A DNA stretch of 36,182 bases, taken from Porticoccaceae bacterium (lineage in GTDB: Bacteria > Pseudomonadota > Gammaproteobacteria > Pseudomonadales > Porticoccaceae). Below the pieces are notes generated by a model. The model was not told the DNA's origin. It worked only from the letters and a program-made list of their open reading frames with translations, and searched no databases. Below, piece by piece: positions 18,369 to 26,890 of the stretch (position 1 is its first letter; each line of letters opens with the position of its first letter). A program made the translations under genes and the position numbers. The stretch covers positions 1 to 36,182 of the forward strand of contig JAQWGK010000049.1 of assembly GCA_029238255.1 (NCBI GenBank). Reading direction: 5' to 3'.

Positions 18369-19801
18369 TAAACTACCCCTCCATCAAATGACCGTACATC
18401 AACAATATGACCCGCCACCGCCGCAGCCGCAGCCATCGCCGGACTCATCAAATGGGTACGACCGCCATTGCCCTGACGACCCTCAAAGTTACGGTTCGAG
18501 GTAGAAGCACAGTGCTCCCCCGCCCCCAACTTATCCGCATTCATCGCCAGACACATAGAACAGCCCGGCTCACGCCAATCCATTCCCGCAGCAATAAACA
18601 CCTTATCCAGTCCTTCCGCTTCCGCCTGCGCCTTGACCATCTGCGAACCAGGAACAATTAATACCTGCTTAACTGAACTAGCTACCTGGCGACCCTTAGC
18701 CACAGCCGCCGCCGCACGCATATCTTCAATACGAGAATTAGTACAGGAACCAATAAATACACGATCCACAGCAATAGACTCCATCGCCTGACCGCCTTCA
18801 AGACCCATATATTCCAGAGCGCGCTCAAGACCTTTGCGCTGCTCATCACTAGACTGCTCTTCCAAGGTTGGAACAGAAGCAGTAACCGGTGCCACCATCT
18901 CAGGCGACGTTCCCCAGGTCACCTGCGGCGCAATCTCATCCGCATGCAGAACAACCTCAGTATCAAAGACCGCGTCCTCGTCACTGACTAAACCATTCCA
19001 GTATTCAACCGCCTGAACCCACATATCACCCTTAGGCACAAACTGACGACCTTCACAGTAATCAATGGTCTTCTGATCAACAGCCACCATACCCACACGG
19101 GCACCCGCCTCAATCGCCATATTGCAGACCGTCATACGACCCTCAATCGACATATCGCGGAAAACCGAACCGGCAAACTCAATCGCGTGCTCATTACCAC
19201 CCGCAGTACCAATCTTGCCAATAATCGCCAACACAACATCTTTAGGGGTCACACCAGCGCCCACCGTGCCATCCACAGTCACACGCATATTCTTCATCTT
19301 CTTAGCCACCAAACATTGAGTAGCCAACACATGCTCAACCTCAGAAGTACCAATACCATGGGCCAGACAGGCCAGCGCACCATGAGTCGCGGTATGGGAA
19401 TCACCGCAGACCACCGTCATACCCGGCATAGTCGCTCCGAGCTCTGGACCCATCACATGAACAATACCCTGCCCCATCTCATTGATCTTATATTCCTTAA
19501 TCCCATAGAGATCACAGTTATCATCCAACGTCTGAACCTGAATACGTGAAACCTCATCCGCCATACCGGCAACACCAGCATCGCGCTCGGTTTTATCCGT
19601 CGAGATATTGTGATCCGGGGTAGCGATATTGGTATCCAGACGCCAGGGCTTGCGATCCGCCAGACGCAGACCTTCAAATGCCTGCGGTGACGTCACCTCA
19701 TGCAAGACATGCCGATCAATATAAATCAGCGACGAACCATCGCTGTTCTGCTTAACAAGGTGGCTATCCCAGAGCTTGTCGTAAAGTGTTTTTCCTGCCA
19801 T
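18368..19801 (-). CDS. leuC: 3-isopropylmalate dehydratase large subunit
   Basis: LeuC is the aconitase-type large subunit and holds a 4Fe-4S cluster. It is 477 aa from the ATG at 19801 ([16 protein letters not shown]), chosen over the longer frame from 19852 because GGGAGA lies just upstream and family homology begins here. Cluster and active-site motifs are visible: [23 protein letters not shown], and CSMCLAMN with its cysteine pair. It is divergent from a LysR regulator 140 bases away, which suggests direct control. The short inverted repeat CGTCT-CCC-AGACG (19805-19817) covers the ribosome-binding site. Confidence 0.97.
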   Translation of the reverse strand: MAGKTLYDKLWDSHLVKQNSDGSSLIYIDRHVLHEVTSPQAFEGLRLADRKPWRLDTNIATPDHNISTDKTERDAGVAGMADEVSRIQVQTLDDNCDLYGIKEYKINEMGQGIVHVMGPELGATMPGMTVVCGDSHTATHGALACLAHGIGTSEVEHVLATQCLVAKKMKNMRVTVDGTVGAGVTPKDVVLAIIGKIGTAGGNEHAIEFAGSVFRDMSIEGRMTVCNMAIEAGARVGMVAVDQKTIDYCEGRQFVPKGDMWVQAVEYWNGLVSDEDAVFDTEVVLHADEIAPQVTWGTSPEMVAPVTASVPTLEEQSSDEQRKGLERALEYMGLEGGQAMESIAVDRVFIGSCTNSRIEDMRAAAAVAKGRQVASSVKQVLIVPGSQMVKAQAEAEGLDKVFIAAGMDWREPGCSMCLAMNADKLGAGEHCASTSNRNFEGRQGNGGRTHLMSPAMAAAAAVAGHIVDVRSFDGGVV

Positions 19802-19856
19802 TGCCGTCTCCCAGACGTAGGTTTTGCTATTGCGCCTATTGTAGACCTGCACTATG

Positions 19857-19871
19857 ATGAAATAAATTCAT
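19857..19871. promoter_or_regulatory. Candidate LysR-type box (T-N11-A) between leuC and the LysR gene
   Basis: ATGAA and TTCAT form an interrupted palindrome with a 5-base centre; inside it TGAA-N5-TTCA fits the T-N11-A pattern that LysR-type regulators bind. It lies in the divergent spacer, about 56 bases from the leuC start, where such sites are usually found. No binding data; call made on pattern and place. Confidence 0.5.
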
Positions 19872-19893
19872 ATTTAGCATATTTATCATTCCC

Positions 19894-19908
19894 TTATGGA
19901 ATCTATAA
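19894..19908. promoter_or_regulatory. Second candidate LysR-type box
   Basis: TTATGGAATCTATAA is a 15-base imperfect palindrome (TTAT...ATAA) that again contains T-N11-A. It is 37 bases from the first candidate box and 34 bases before the regulator's own start. A recognition/activation site pair of this kind is common in divergent LysR systems. Confidence 0.4.
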
Positions 19909-19941
19909 GAAGGGCGAATGATTTGTTAAGGATTACAAGAA

Positions 19942-20805
19942 GTGGATAACCAGAATCTAAAAGCCTTTATCACCGTCGCCGAACTAGGCTCCTTTTCAGA
20001 AGCGGCCGATAGCCTCTACCTGACTCAATCTGCCATCAGTAAGCGTATTGCCCTGCTTGAGCAGCAGATCGGTAAAAGACTGTTTGATCGAATCGCCAGA
20101 CAGGTATCCCTTACCGAAGCCGGCAATGAACTCTTACCCAGAGCCAGACGCATACTGCAGGAATATGAAAATGCTCTGCAGGCGATTAATGATCTCTCCG
20201 GTGAAGCCAGCGGGACTCTTAGACTAGCGATTAGTCACCATTTGGGTCTGCACCGGTTGCCCCCTATTCTGAAACAGTTTGCCCAGGAGTATCCCAATGT
20301 GACTTTGGATATTGAGTTTATGGATTCTGAGAAGGCCTATGAGCAGGTTTTGCATGGTGATTCGGAAGTGGCAGTGATTACGCTGGCACTGGATAGTCAT
20401 CACAATATTAATAGTAAGAAGATTTGGAATGACCCACTGCGGTTTATCTGTGCGCAGGATCATCCATTGGCGGAGTTAAAGAAACCGGCGCTTAAAGATC
20501 TTGCCGAGTATCCGATTATTTTGCCGGGGTTAAATACCTATACCGGGCGGATTATTCAGAATCTGTTTCAGAAGGAAGGGATACCGCTAAAGGCACCTAT
20601 GTCGACGAACTATTTGGAGACGATTAGTACCATGGTTGAGATTGGGCTGGGCTGGAGTGTGTTGCCGAAGACATTGGTTCGGGGGTTGCATGTGATGCCA
20701 TTTGAGGCGGTTAGGATTGAGCGGGAGTTGGGGTATATTCATCATACGAAAAGGAGTTTATCGAATGCGGCGGTGGCGTTTTTGGGGTTGATGGGTGGGG
20801 GTTAG
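19942..20805 (+). CDS. LysR-family transcriptional regulator, divergent from leuC
   Basis: This 287-aa LysR-type regulator is a likely activator of leuCDB. The N-terminal winged helix-turn-helix is clear (NLKAFITVAELGSFSEAADS, LYLTQSAISKRIALLEQQIG, LFDRIARQVSLTEAGNELL). The C-terminal effector domain has the periplasmic-binding-protein fold segments (GTLRLAISHHLG, MVEIGLGWSVLPKTL). I use the GTG at 19942, with AAGG about 10 bases upstream. Regulators of leu genes by LysR proteins next to leuC are common in Pseudomonas relatives; the effector, perhaps an isopropylmalate intermediate, is inferred only. The 3' end adjoins the AT-rich nuclease island and closes in LMGGG, so the last residues may have been altered. 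Confidence 0.9.
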   Translation: MDNQNLKAFITVAELGSFSEAADSLYLTQSAISKRIALLEQQIGKRLFDRIARQVSLTEAGNELLPRARRILQEYENALQAINDLSGEASGTLRLAISHHLGLHRLPPILKQFAQEYPNVTLDIEFMDSEKAYEQVLHGDSEVAVITLALDSHHNINSKKIWNDPLRFICAQDHPLAELKKPALKDLAEYPIILPGLNTYTGRIIQNLFQKEGIPLKAPMSTNYLETISTMVEIGLGWSVLPKTLVRGLHVMPFEAVRIERELGYIHHTKRSLSNAAVAFLGLMGGG

Positions 20806-20923
20806 AGTATTTCTTTACGATCTCAACACACAAATGCTCATCCAAACACAGATTCGTATCCCTAGAAAATTCTGAACTGAAACATATTTTTTTACAAACT
20901 GGGCATTTAACTAACTTTACTAT
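20711..20923 (-). other. Start-less open frame with a cysteine-rich zinc-finger-like peptide
   Basis: Just past the OLD gene stop, in another frame, an open stretch of 70 codons lacks any ATG, GTG or TTG near its beginning. Its first half reads VKCPVCKKICF ... TNLCLDEHLCVEIVKK, with four or more cysteines and a histidine in a zinc-knuckle-like pattern. The second half is antisense to the LysR gene and proline-rich. It is probably a fragment of an imported gene cut at the island edge, or a chance reading. I do not claim it is expressed. Confidence 0.25.
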
Positions 20924-22800
20924 TCAAAAAACTCACCTGATGAAATATCAATAGCTTCTACCAAAGCCCCTAAATTAATAACTTTTGGGGGCATTTCTTC
21001 AAATATTTGATTCTTTATTAAATTTCCCAGCCTGGAACTATTAGCTTTTGATAATGACATTTGTTTTTTAAGGTGCTTTATTTTCGCATTAAATGTTTCG
21101 CACTCCAAAAAAGATTCATCAGCATTAATCCCTTCACTTTGAAGAACCTTAGTAATCATTTTATTTATGTATGAGGAGTCAATGAAATCCTCAATAGTTT
21201 CCTTATCAATAAAACCTAAATCCTTATAGGTAAGCCACTTACCATCGCCTTCAAACTTATCCTTCCAATCCAAAGAGGGATTATCTGAGTCAGTAATAAC
21301 AAAATATTTCCGACCAAAACACTCCAATAGACTAGACACTCTAGCAACATCTTTCGCACCCATTGCATGCATCATCCCAATAGATTTCCACTCGGACTTT
21401 GTATCAGAGCTTACAGAAGTTGATTTCAACCAACGCTGAAAAGTATGTTTGTCTCGCCAACCTTCAAACACAATATTCTTACTTTTAAGTAAATGAAAAA
21501 ATGAAAAACCTAAAGCATGATATAAAACCTCTTCATCTAAAATATCTGAGACAGAGCCAATAGTTAATTGCGTTATCTCCTCCTCTTTCTTAACAATAAG
21601 ATGCCGATCAATTCGCTCCTTATCTATCATAAATATGGAGTGGGAGCTTACAACCAACAGATTTTTTTTCGAAATTTTCTCTAATTCTTTTCTTAAAAAT
21701 TGCACACCAGTGGGATGTAAGCCAATATCTGGCTCATCAATTAGTATTATTGTGTCCCTCAAATAATCCGCTTTAACCTTGGCTGAGATCATTAATAAAA
21801 ATGTAATAAATCGTTTAAATCCATCACTACGCCTACTTAAGCTATATACATTAAATTTATCTTCTATCCTCATATCTATAGAATCCCCATTTTCAACTAG
21901 ATTTATAGAAATAGAGCTATATTCAGGCCAAACACTATTTAAATGCGACGTAGCATTACTGCTGAGTTTTTTTAATAAGTTTCTAATTCCATTTGTTTTC
22001 AACTGTGCATCTGCAATGGACTCCTCAATATCATCATATCCACCAAGGTAAAAAATATTTCTCAGAGGTTTGCACGTATCAGGGTCTTCACTAAAAGTCT
22101 CAATATCTACCTTATTGGGGAGAACATTACTTTCCGAATAAGTCCAAACAATACTTTCGGGTAACTTACTATTTACCAAATTACAAATTTCACCTCCAAT
22201 CAATGGATATAAATTTTCAATAGAAGTGTCTTCAAGTTCGCTATCTTCTATATATTGGGGGAAATCACGCAAGCAAATATACTGAAAATCACTTTCATTA
22301 AAGTCCTCATAACCGCTCCAATTAGAAGGAATTTTTTTCCACTCCCCTGTAGCCGTATAAGACTCCTCCTCTTTTATTAACCAATATTGAGAGTTTTTGG
22401 TTTTATCAAAAAGGTTTACTTCATAGATCCCTTCTGTTGGAACCCCACAAAGATCTTCTATTGATATCTCTTCTTTTTTACTTTTAATAAAAATTGGACA
22501 ATTTATGTTTTTTGCCTTAAATTTTTTCTTTATGTTTTTAAATACCAGATTAGTTTCAAAAGTTTCTAATCCAAAAACAAACCTTATAAATGCCTGATTT
22601 ATTGGCTCTTCCTCATGACCAGGGTCTCGAACATCATCTTCATCAGGCTCAATATCAAAGTTAATCATTGATAAGGCTTTCAGGATATTACTTTTCCCGG
22701 CCTCATTAAAACCAACCAATATCTGGAAATTATTATCAAATGTAACTCTCAAATCCTTAATAGAACGAAAATTATTTATGTCACAATATTTTAAACGCAT
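20920..22800 (-). CDS. OLD-family ATP-dependent nuclease (AAA ATPase plus TOPRIM)
   Basis: This 626-aa protein joins an SMC/RecF-like ATPase to a C-terminal TOPRIM nuclease, the layout of the OLD (overcoming lysogenisation defect) family. Walker A is GFNEAGKS (30-37). Walker B is IILIDEPDIGLHP near residue 352, and VVSSHSIFMID follows as the switch histidine region. The TOPRIM part begins near 443 with IVFEGWRDKHTF (metal-binding glutamate) and has ITDSD near 503. OLD nucleases act against phages, alone (class 1) or with a helicase (Gabija) or other partner. No helicase or other partner gene is beside it, so a stand-alone class is inferred. It is visibly AT-rich and Lys/Asn/Ser-rich compared with all neighbours, which points to horizontal transfer. 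GAG about 8 bases before the ATG serves as ribosome-binding site. Confidence 0.85.
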   Translation of the reverse strand: MRLKYCDINNFRSIKDLRVTFDNNFQILVGFNEAGKSNILKALSMINFDIEPDEDDVRDPGHEEEPINQAFIRFVFGLETFETNLVFKNIKKKFKAKNINCPIFIKSKKEEISIEDLCGVPTEGIYEVNLFDKTKNSQYWLIKEEESYTATGEWKKIPSNWSGYEDFNESDFQYICLRDFPQYIEDSELEDTSIENLYPLIGGEICNLVNSKLPESIVWTYSESNVLPNKVDIETFSEDPDTCKPLRNIFYLGGYDDIEESIADAQLKTNGIRNLLKKLSSNATSHLNSVWPEYSSISINLVENGDSIDMRIEDKFNVYSLSRRSDGFKRFITFLLMISAKVKADYLRDTIILIDEPDIGLHPTGVQFLRKELEKISKKNLLVVSSHSIFMIDKERIDRHLIVKKEEEITQLTIGSVSDILDEEVLYHALGFSFFHLLKSKNIVFEGWRDKHTFQRWLKSTSVSSDTKSEWKSIGMMHAMGAKDVARVSSLLECFGRKYFVITDSDNPSLDWKDKFEGDGKWLTYKDLGFIDKETIEDFIDSSYINKMITKVLQSEGINADESFLECETFNAKIKHLKKQMSLSKANSSRLGNLIKNQIFEEMPPKVINLGALVEAIDISSGEFFE

Positions 22801-22880
22801 ACTTTTCTCTTTTTATTAAAACGCCAAAATCCTCACAAATAAGATAAAGAACTATTAGATAGGACACATAAGAAATACCC

Positions 22881-22907
22881 GTTATCCGTCGCAGCGATTC
22901 GTATAAC
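22881..22907. promoter_or_regulatory. Interrupted inverted repeat upstream of the OLD gene
   Basis: GTTATCCG and CGTATAAC match as inverted arms at 7 of 8 positions, separated by 11 bases. They lie 81 bases before the OLD start within otherwise AT-rich DNA. An operator for the nuclease gene is possible, but the pattern could also be a leftover of the integration event. Confidence 0.3.
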
Positions 22908-23122
22908 CACCAGCGAACGCCAAGGCTTTTAGAAAAACTTGAAAAACTAGGCCCATAATCTATTCTCTCAGATTAAATTTCCATCAAGCCATCCGTAGAT
23001 AGCTCAATAGAATCCCCCAAGATTCTTTTTACTAACTTTTTTGATTTTTATTTATTAAGAATAACCATAGTCAAGAAACAGAACAGTTTCCGAGAAAATT
23101 ACTACTAAGGTCTTTTAACGCA

Positions 23123-23159
23123 AAAAAGGCCTCTAGTTGGATTTACTAGAGACCTTTTT
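23123..23159 (-). terminator. Rho-independent terminator of aroC
   Basis: Arms AAAAAGGCCTCTAGT and ACTAGAGACCTTTTT form a 15-bp stem with one mismatch and a 7-base loop. Read on the minus strand the stem ends in a T-run, 89 bases after the aroC stop. The A-run on the other side makes it potentially bidirectional. Confidence 0.8.
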
Positions 23160-23247
23160 AACGATTTCGTTATGCCAGACTGACTTAAATTGGCATCTAT
23201 CCTGAGGGAGACCCCAGCCGTCGCTAGGGTGACGACGGCATAAAAAC

Positions 23248-24333
23248 CTATATCGGCTTCAACCCACTATCAACATCAGCATTCTGCCCACGATTACGCA
23301 AATAATGATCCATCAACGTAATCGCCAACATAGCCTCAGCAATTGGCACGGCACGAATCCCCACACAGGGATCATGGCGCCCAGTCGTAATAACTTCCGC
23401 AGATTCACCCGCAGTATTAATCGACTGCCCAGGAATACGCAGACTCGACGTTGGCTTCAGCGCCAGATTGGCAACTATATCCTGACCGGATGAAATACCA
23501 CCCAGCACGCCGCCTGAGTTATTTGAGGTAAAGCCTTCCGGTGTTAGCTCATCGCGGTGCTCGGTACCCTTCTGAGCTATTGAATCAAATCCTGCACCAA
23601 TCTCCACACCTTTAACCGCATTAATACCCATCAAACCATGGGCAATCTCTGCATCCAGGCGATCAAAAATCGGCTCGCCCAGTCCTACGGGCATATTTTT
23701 CGCAACAACAGTTACCTGTGCGCCAATCGAGTTGCCCTCTTTGCCCAGTGCCTGCATATAGGTTTCCAGCTCGGAAATCTTATCGGGATCGGGGAAGAAG
23801 AATGGGTTTTGTTCGATTTGGTCTTGATCAAAGCGTTCGGCAACAATTGGGCCGAGCTGGGAGACATAACCAAATATCTCTACGCCCAGACGCTCTTTTA
23901 AATACTTTTTAGCGATACCACCTGCGGCTACGCGCATGGCTGTTTCACGGGCTGAGCTGCGGCCGCCACCGCGGTAATCGCGCTCACCGTACTTTTGATG
24001 GTAGGTGTAATCCGCATGGGCCGGTCTAAACAGGTCTTTAATCTTGCTGTAGTCTTTGGATTTCTGATCTTTATTTTCAATCATCATGCCAATCGCAGCG
24101 CCGGTGGTTCGGCCTTCGAATACGCCGGAGAGTATCTTTACTTCGTCGTCTTCTTTGCGCTGGGTGGTGTAGCGTGACTGTCCGGGCTTGCGGCGATCGA
24201 GATCGGGCTGCAGGTCGGATGCGCTAATTTCCAGGCCGGGAGGACAACCGTCGACAATACAGCCAATGGCTAGGCCGTGGCTTTCGCCAAAACTGGTTAC
24301 GGTGAAGAGTTTTCCTATTGTGTTTCCGGACAT
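23248..24333 (-). CDS. aroC: Chorismate synthase
   Basis: AroC converts 5-enolpyruvylshikimate 3-phosphate to chorismate with reduced FMN, the last common step to aromatic amino acids and folate. It is 361 aa, the family length. Signatures include [11 protein letters not shown] at the N-terminus, [22 protein letters not shown], the internal [22 protein letters not shown], and the C-terminal [20 protein letters not shown]. The flavin- and substrate-binding histidines of these motifs are present. It follows prmB on the same strand after 78 bases, and prmB-aroC is a common pairing in gammaproteobacteria. It ends before a strong terminator. Confidence 0.97.
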   Translation of the reverse strand: MSGNTIGKLFTVTSFGESHGLAIGCIVDGCPPGLEISASDLQPDLDRRKPGQSRYTTQRKEDDEVKILSGVFEGRTTGAAIGMMIENKDQKSKDYSKIKDLFRPAHADYTYHQKYGERDYRGGGRSSARETAMRVAAGGIAKKYLKERLGVEIFGYVSQLGPIVAERFDQDQIEQNPFFFPDPDKISELETYMQALGKEGNSIGAQVTVVAKNMPVGLGEPIFDRLDAEIAHGLMGINAVKGVEIGAGFDSIAQKGTEHRDELTPEGFTSNNSGGVLGGISSGQDIVANLALKPTSSLRIPGQSINTAGESAEVITTGRHDPCVGIRAVPIAEAMLAITLMDHYLRNRGQNADVDSGLKPI

Positions 24334-24411
24334 GGTGCGCCTGTGCCTTGTTGTTTTCTTATATTCGTAGCTAAGTAATTAGCCGTTAAGTGGGCGATTA
24401 TACGTAAGTTA

Positions 24412-25329
24412 TTAGAAAGATTCGCGGTGTTCGACAAGTTGATCGCGAGTTAGTAAAAATACGCCGCCATCTCCCTCTTCAAATTCGAGCCATAGGAATG
24501 GCACAGTTGGGAATGCCTGCTCTAGGGCTACCCATGAATTGCCCACTTCTACCACCAGTACACCCTCTTCCGTTAGATGATCTACCGCTTCTCTTAAAAG
24601 CCTGCGGGTAAAGTCGAGACCGTCATGGCCGGAGGCCAGTGCTAGTTCCGGTTCATGGAAGTATTCATCGGGCATGCTGGCATAGTCTTCAGCATCGACA
24701 TAGGGTGGGTTACTGACAATTAGGTCAAACTGTTGCCCCTGCAGGTTATTAAATAGATCCGATTCTACGGCGCTAACTCTGTAGCCGAGTTTGTGCAGCT
24801 CTATATTGCTGGCGCTGACTTCGAGGGCTTCGGGGGATATATCACTGAGGACTACCTGAGCCTGCTCAAAGCCGTAGGCGCAGGCTATACCTATACAGCC
24901 ACTGCCGGTGCAGAGGTCTAACACTCTGCTGGGCTCGCTGGCACACCAGGGCTGAAAGCCGGTCATAATCAATTCGGCGATTGGCGAGCGGGGAATAATC
25001 ACTCGCTGGTCGACATTAAAGGGCAGTCCACAGAACCAGGCGCGGCCGGTTAGGTAAGGCGCGGGTATGCGCTCGCTGATACGGCGGGCATAAAGGTCTT
25101 CGATTTCCTGTTGCTGCTGCTCTGTAAGCAGCTTTTCCAAGACTGCGCGATCGGCATCTGGACTTAGGTCGAGGACAAAAGAGAGCAGGTAGACGGCTTC
25201 ATCCCAACTATTATCGGTTCCATGACCAAAATAGAGGCCGCTTTTTTCAAACAGTGACTGCCCACGCTCGAGCATCTGCCCTACTGTGGGTGCATTATTG
25301 CTGTTAATTTCTGTGTTATTTTCTGGCAT
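24412..25329 (-). CDS. prmB: Ribosomal protein uL3 glutamine N5-methyltransferase
   Basis: PrmB uses S-adenosylmethionine to methylate the glutamine of ribosomal protein uL3 (L3). The SAM site is VLDLCTGSGCIGIACAYGF, with SDISPEALEVSASNI after it, and the catalytic glutamine-binding motif is NPPYVD, all typical of the PrmB/PrmC (HemK) group. The extended PrmB segment PAPYLTGRAWFCGLPF and the position next to aroC favour PrmB over PrmC. I use the ATG at 25329 (305 aa), with GGAG about 11 bases before it; a TTG 24 bases upstream is the alternative. It is divergent from folE, and the two promoters must lie in 25330-25447. Confidence 0.93.
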   Translation of the reverse strand: MPENNTEINSNNAPTVGQMLERGQSLFEKSGLYFGHGTDNSWDEAVYLLSFVLDLSPDADRAVLEKLLTEQQQQEIEDLYARRISERIPAPYLTGRAWFCGLPFNVDQRVIIPRSPIAELIMTGFQPWCASEPSRVLDLCTGSGCIGIACAYGFEQAQVVLSDISPEALEVSASNIELHKLGYRVSAVESDLFNNLQGQQFDLIVSNPPYVDAEDYASMPDEYFHEPELALASGHDGLDFTRRLLREAVDHLTEEGVLVVEVGNSWVALEQAFPTVPFLWLEFEEGDGGVFLLTRDQLVEHRESF

Positions 25330-25447
25330 TGGTATTAATTCTCCGCTAGCCAACTATTTTAACCCTGAAACTAGTAATGATGTGCACTTTGTTACAGAAT
25401 GAGTGCGTTTTTACACCACACAATAACTTTAAGCTGGAAACTAATTA

Positions 25448-25993
25448 ATGAGAGACCACTACGAAAAAATAATAGAAAGCACTGGCGAAGATATTCGCCG
25501 ACCTGGCCTGTTAGACACTCCAGATAGAGCGGCTAAAGCATTTTCCTATCTGACCAGTGGTTATGAGATGGACCTTAAAGATGTTATCAACGATGCGCTG
25601 TTCCCTTCTGACTCTGAAGAGATGGTTATTGTTAAGGATATCGAGCTGTTTTCACTCTGTGAACATCACTTGCTGCCATTTATTGGCAAATGCCATGTGG
25701 CCTATAGTCCCAACGGTAAGGTGTTAGGTCTGTCCAAGGTTGCTCGTGTGGTGGATATGTTTGCCCGCCGCCTGCAGATTCAGGAGGCGCTGGCACAGCA
25801 GATTGCTTCAACTATTCAGGAAGTGACTGAGGCTCGCGGTGTTGGGGTTATTGTTGAGGCTAAGCATATGTGCATGATGATGCGCGGTGTTGAGAAGCAG
25901 AATTCTTCGATGAAGACTTCGGCTATGCTGGGGACTTTTCGTACGGATCAGGCGACTCGTACTGAGTTTTTGACATTGCTGAGTGATCATTAA
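25448..25993 (+). CDS. folE: GTP cyclohydrolase I
   Basis: FolE opens GTP to 7,8-dihydroneopterin triphosphate, the first step of folate and of other pterin and deazapurine compounds. It is 181 aa, of the shorter bacterial type. The zinc ligands are in [10 protein letters not shown] (C71, H74) and [11 protein letters not shown] (C142), so it is the zinc-dependent FolE and not the FolE2 type. [16 protein letters not shown] and [26 protein letters not shown] are family segments. It is divergent from prmB, convergent with phhB and followed by a strong terminator. Confidence 0.97.
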   Translation: MRDHYEKIIESTGEDIRRPGLLDTPDRAAKAFSYLTSGYEMDLKDVINDALFPSDSEEMVIVKDIELFSLCEHHLLPFIGKCHVAYSPNGKVLGLSKVARVVDMFARRLQIQEALAQQIASTIQEVTEARGVGVIVEAKHMCMMMRGVEKQNSSMKTSAMLGTFRTDQATRTEFLTLLSDH

Positions 25994-26018
25994 GTTTTTT
26001 ACGAATTAAGCAGTATTT

Positions 26019-26046
26019 AAAAAGCCCACTCTTGAGTGGGCTTTTT
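26019..26046 (+). terminator. Rho-independent terminator of folE
   Basis: AAAAGCCCACTC and GAGTGGGCTTTT are perfect 12-bp arms around a 2-base turn, followed by a T-run. It sits 26 bases after the folE stop and could also stop transcripts from phhB on the other strand. Confidence 0.9.
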
Positions 26047-26072
26047 TGTGTGTCTTTGTTTTAAAAAAATAC

Positions 26073-26148
26073 CGTCATTCCAGCGTAGGCTGGAATCTGT
26101 TCAATTACGCTGCGAGTGGAAACAGACCCCGGCCTGCGCCGGGGTGAC
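26073..26148. repeat. Dispersed hairpin repeat (CATTCCAGCGTAGGCTGGAAT type) between folE and phhB
   Basis: Two hairpins stand in tandem: ATTCCAGC...GCTGGAAT near 26077-26096, and ACCCCGGC-CTGC-GCCGGGGT near 26126-26146, ending in GACG. The 36 bases at 26081-26116 recur with a few changes at 32717-32752, so this is a second dispersed repeat family, distinct from the TCATCCTGAGCG one. Confidence 0.7.
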
Positions 26149-26166
26149 GTTCCTGCGTTGAGGGAA

Positions 26167-26514
26167 TTAACCCAGCAAGTCGCTTTTGGCGGCACAGATA
26201 AAATCATTGCTGTGCAGTCCGCCGATGGCATGGGTCCACCAGGTGACTGTGACTTTGCCCCACTCTACCAATAATGCCGGATGGTGATCTTCGGCTTCGG
26301 CCAGTTCGGCGATCTGATTGGTAAAGGCGATAGTCTCGGGGTAATCGGCAAAGCTGTAGGTTTTTACTAGCTTTTGCAGAGTTGAGTTGGCATCGTTGCC
26401 CGGGACTATTTGCCAGCCAATTAGCTGCTGCAGATATTCAGCGAGCTGAGTATTGGATAAGGGCTGAGTGTCGGGGCTGCAGTTAACGCAGGATTGGCTG
26501 CTGAGATTAGTCAT
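26167..26514 (-). CDS. phhB: Pterin-4a-carbinolamine dehydratase
   Basis: This 115-aa enzyme dehydrates 4a-hydroxytetrahydropterin and so recycles the pterin cofactor of aromatic amino-acid hydroxylases. The signature AEDHHPALLVEWGKVTVTWWTH is complete apart from normal variation, with the paired histidines of the active site, and GWQIV and FADYPETIAFTNQIAELA precede it. No phenylalanine hydroxylase gene is adjacent. Some bacterial homologues act outside phenylalanine metabolism, so the partner is open. It is convergent with folE, which makes the pterin skeleton. Confidence 0.92.
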   Translation of the reverse strand: MTNLSSQSCVNCSPDTQPLSNTQLAEYLQQLIGWQIVPGNDANSTLQKLVKTYSFADYPETIAFTNQIAELAEAEDHHPALLVEWGKVTVTWWTHAIGGLHSNDFICAAKSDLLG

Positions 26515-26606
26515 AATTAGTTTTGGCTGTTGGTTATTTAGTTAGAGGCTTTTTGTTAAAGACTTTTTTGTTAAAGACTTTTTGTTAATAGCTTATTATT
26601 AATTGC

Positions 26607-26861
26607 TTAGCGCTGATAGTCGGTGGGCTTTTCAATTTCATAAAAAGCATCGGTGATGGTTTCCAGCTTTTCTTCCAGAATAGCCTTGGCATCTGAGAGG
26701 CCACGGTTGTAGTGGTAAGCGCCAACCTCTTCGTTAAAAAAGTCGAGCAGAAACTCGGCATCAAACTGGGCGATTTCCTGATCCAGTTCCTCGCGAAAGT
26801 AGAGCTTTATCTTGCCGACAATGGCGGCTTTTTCATGCTCATTAAATTCAATTTTTGCCAT
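26607..26861 (-). CDS. DUF2164 family small protein
   Basis: This 84-aa acidic protein has no assigned function. It matches the DUF2164 pattern: an N-terminal FNEHEKAAIVGKIKLYFREEL, a middle ELDQEIAQFDAEFLLDFF and the conserved EVGAYHYNRGLSDAK. It has no signal peptide or membrane segment, so it is presumably cytoplasmic. It lies 29 bases downstream of the alpha/beta hydrolase gene on the same strand and may be co-transcribed. Downstream, 26546-26590 carries a short run of GACTTTTTGTTAAA-like repeats. Confidence 0.85.
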   Translation of the reverse strand: MAKIEFNEHEKAAIVGKIKLYFREELDQEIAQFDAEFLLDFFNEEVGAYHYNRGLSDAKAILEEKLETITDAFYEIEKPTDYQR

Positions 26862-26890
26862 AGCTTTTAAATCCGTTTTTTAATCGGTTT

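Larger units (their letters stand above)
22801..23247. other. AT-rich upstream part of the nuclease island, no gene recognised
   Basis: This 447-base gap between the OLD gene and aroC holds no supported gene. A start-less open frame on the minus strand (22781-22972) contains SLGVRWWLYESLRRITGIS and may be a gene remnant. An interrupted inverted repeat, GTTATCCG/CGTATAAC (22881-22907), lies about 80 bases before the OLD start and could be an operator. The aroC-side end carries the terminator at 23123-23159. The bases 23190-23240 look like a decayed dispersed repeat. Confidence 0.6.

Noticed and set aside
19802-19852. Longer leuC N-terminus starting at 19852
   Set aside because: The extra 17 residues match no family sequence, and the Shine-Dalgarno sequence supports the ATG at 19801.
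20920-22800. Complete Gabija system
   Set aside because: The GajA-like fold is plausible, but no UvrD-type helicase (GajB) is encoded on either side.
22881-22907. Integron attC site
   Set aside because: The arms are in the wrong orientation and do not fit RYYYAAC/GTTRRRY; no integrase or cassette series is present.
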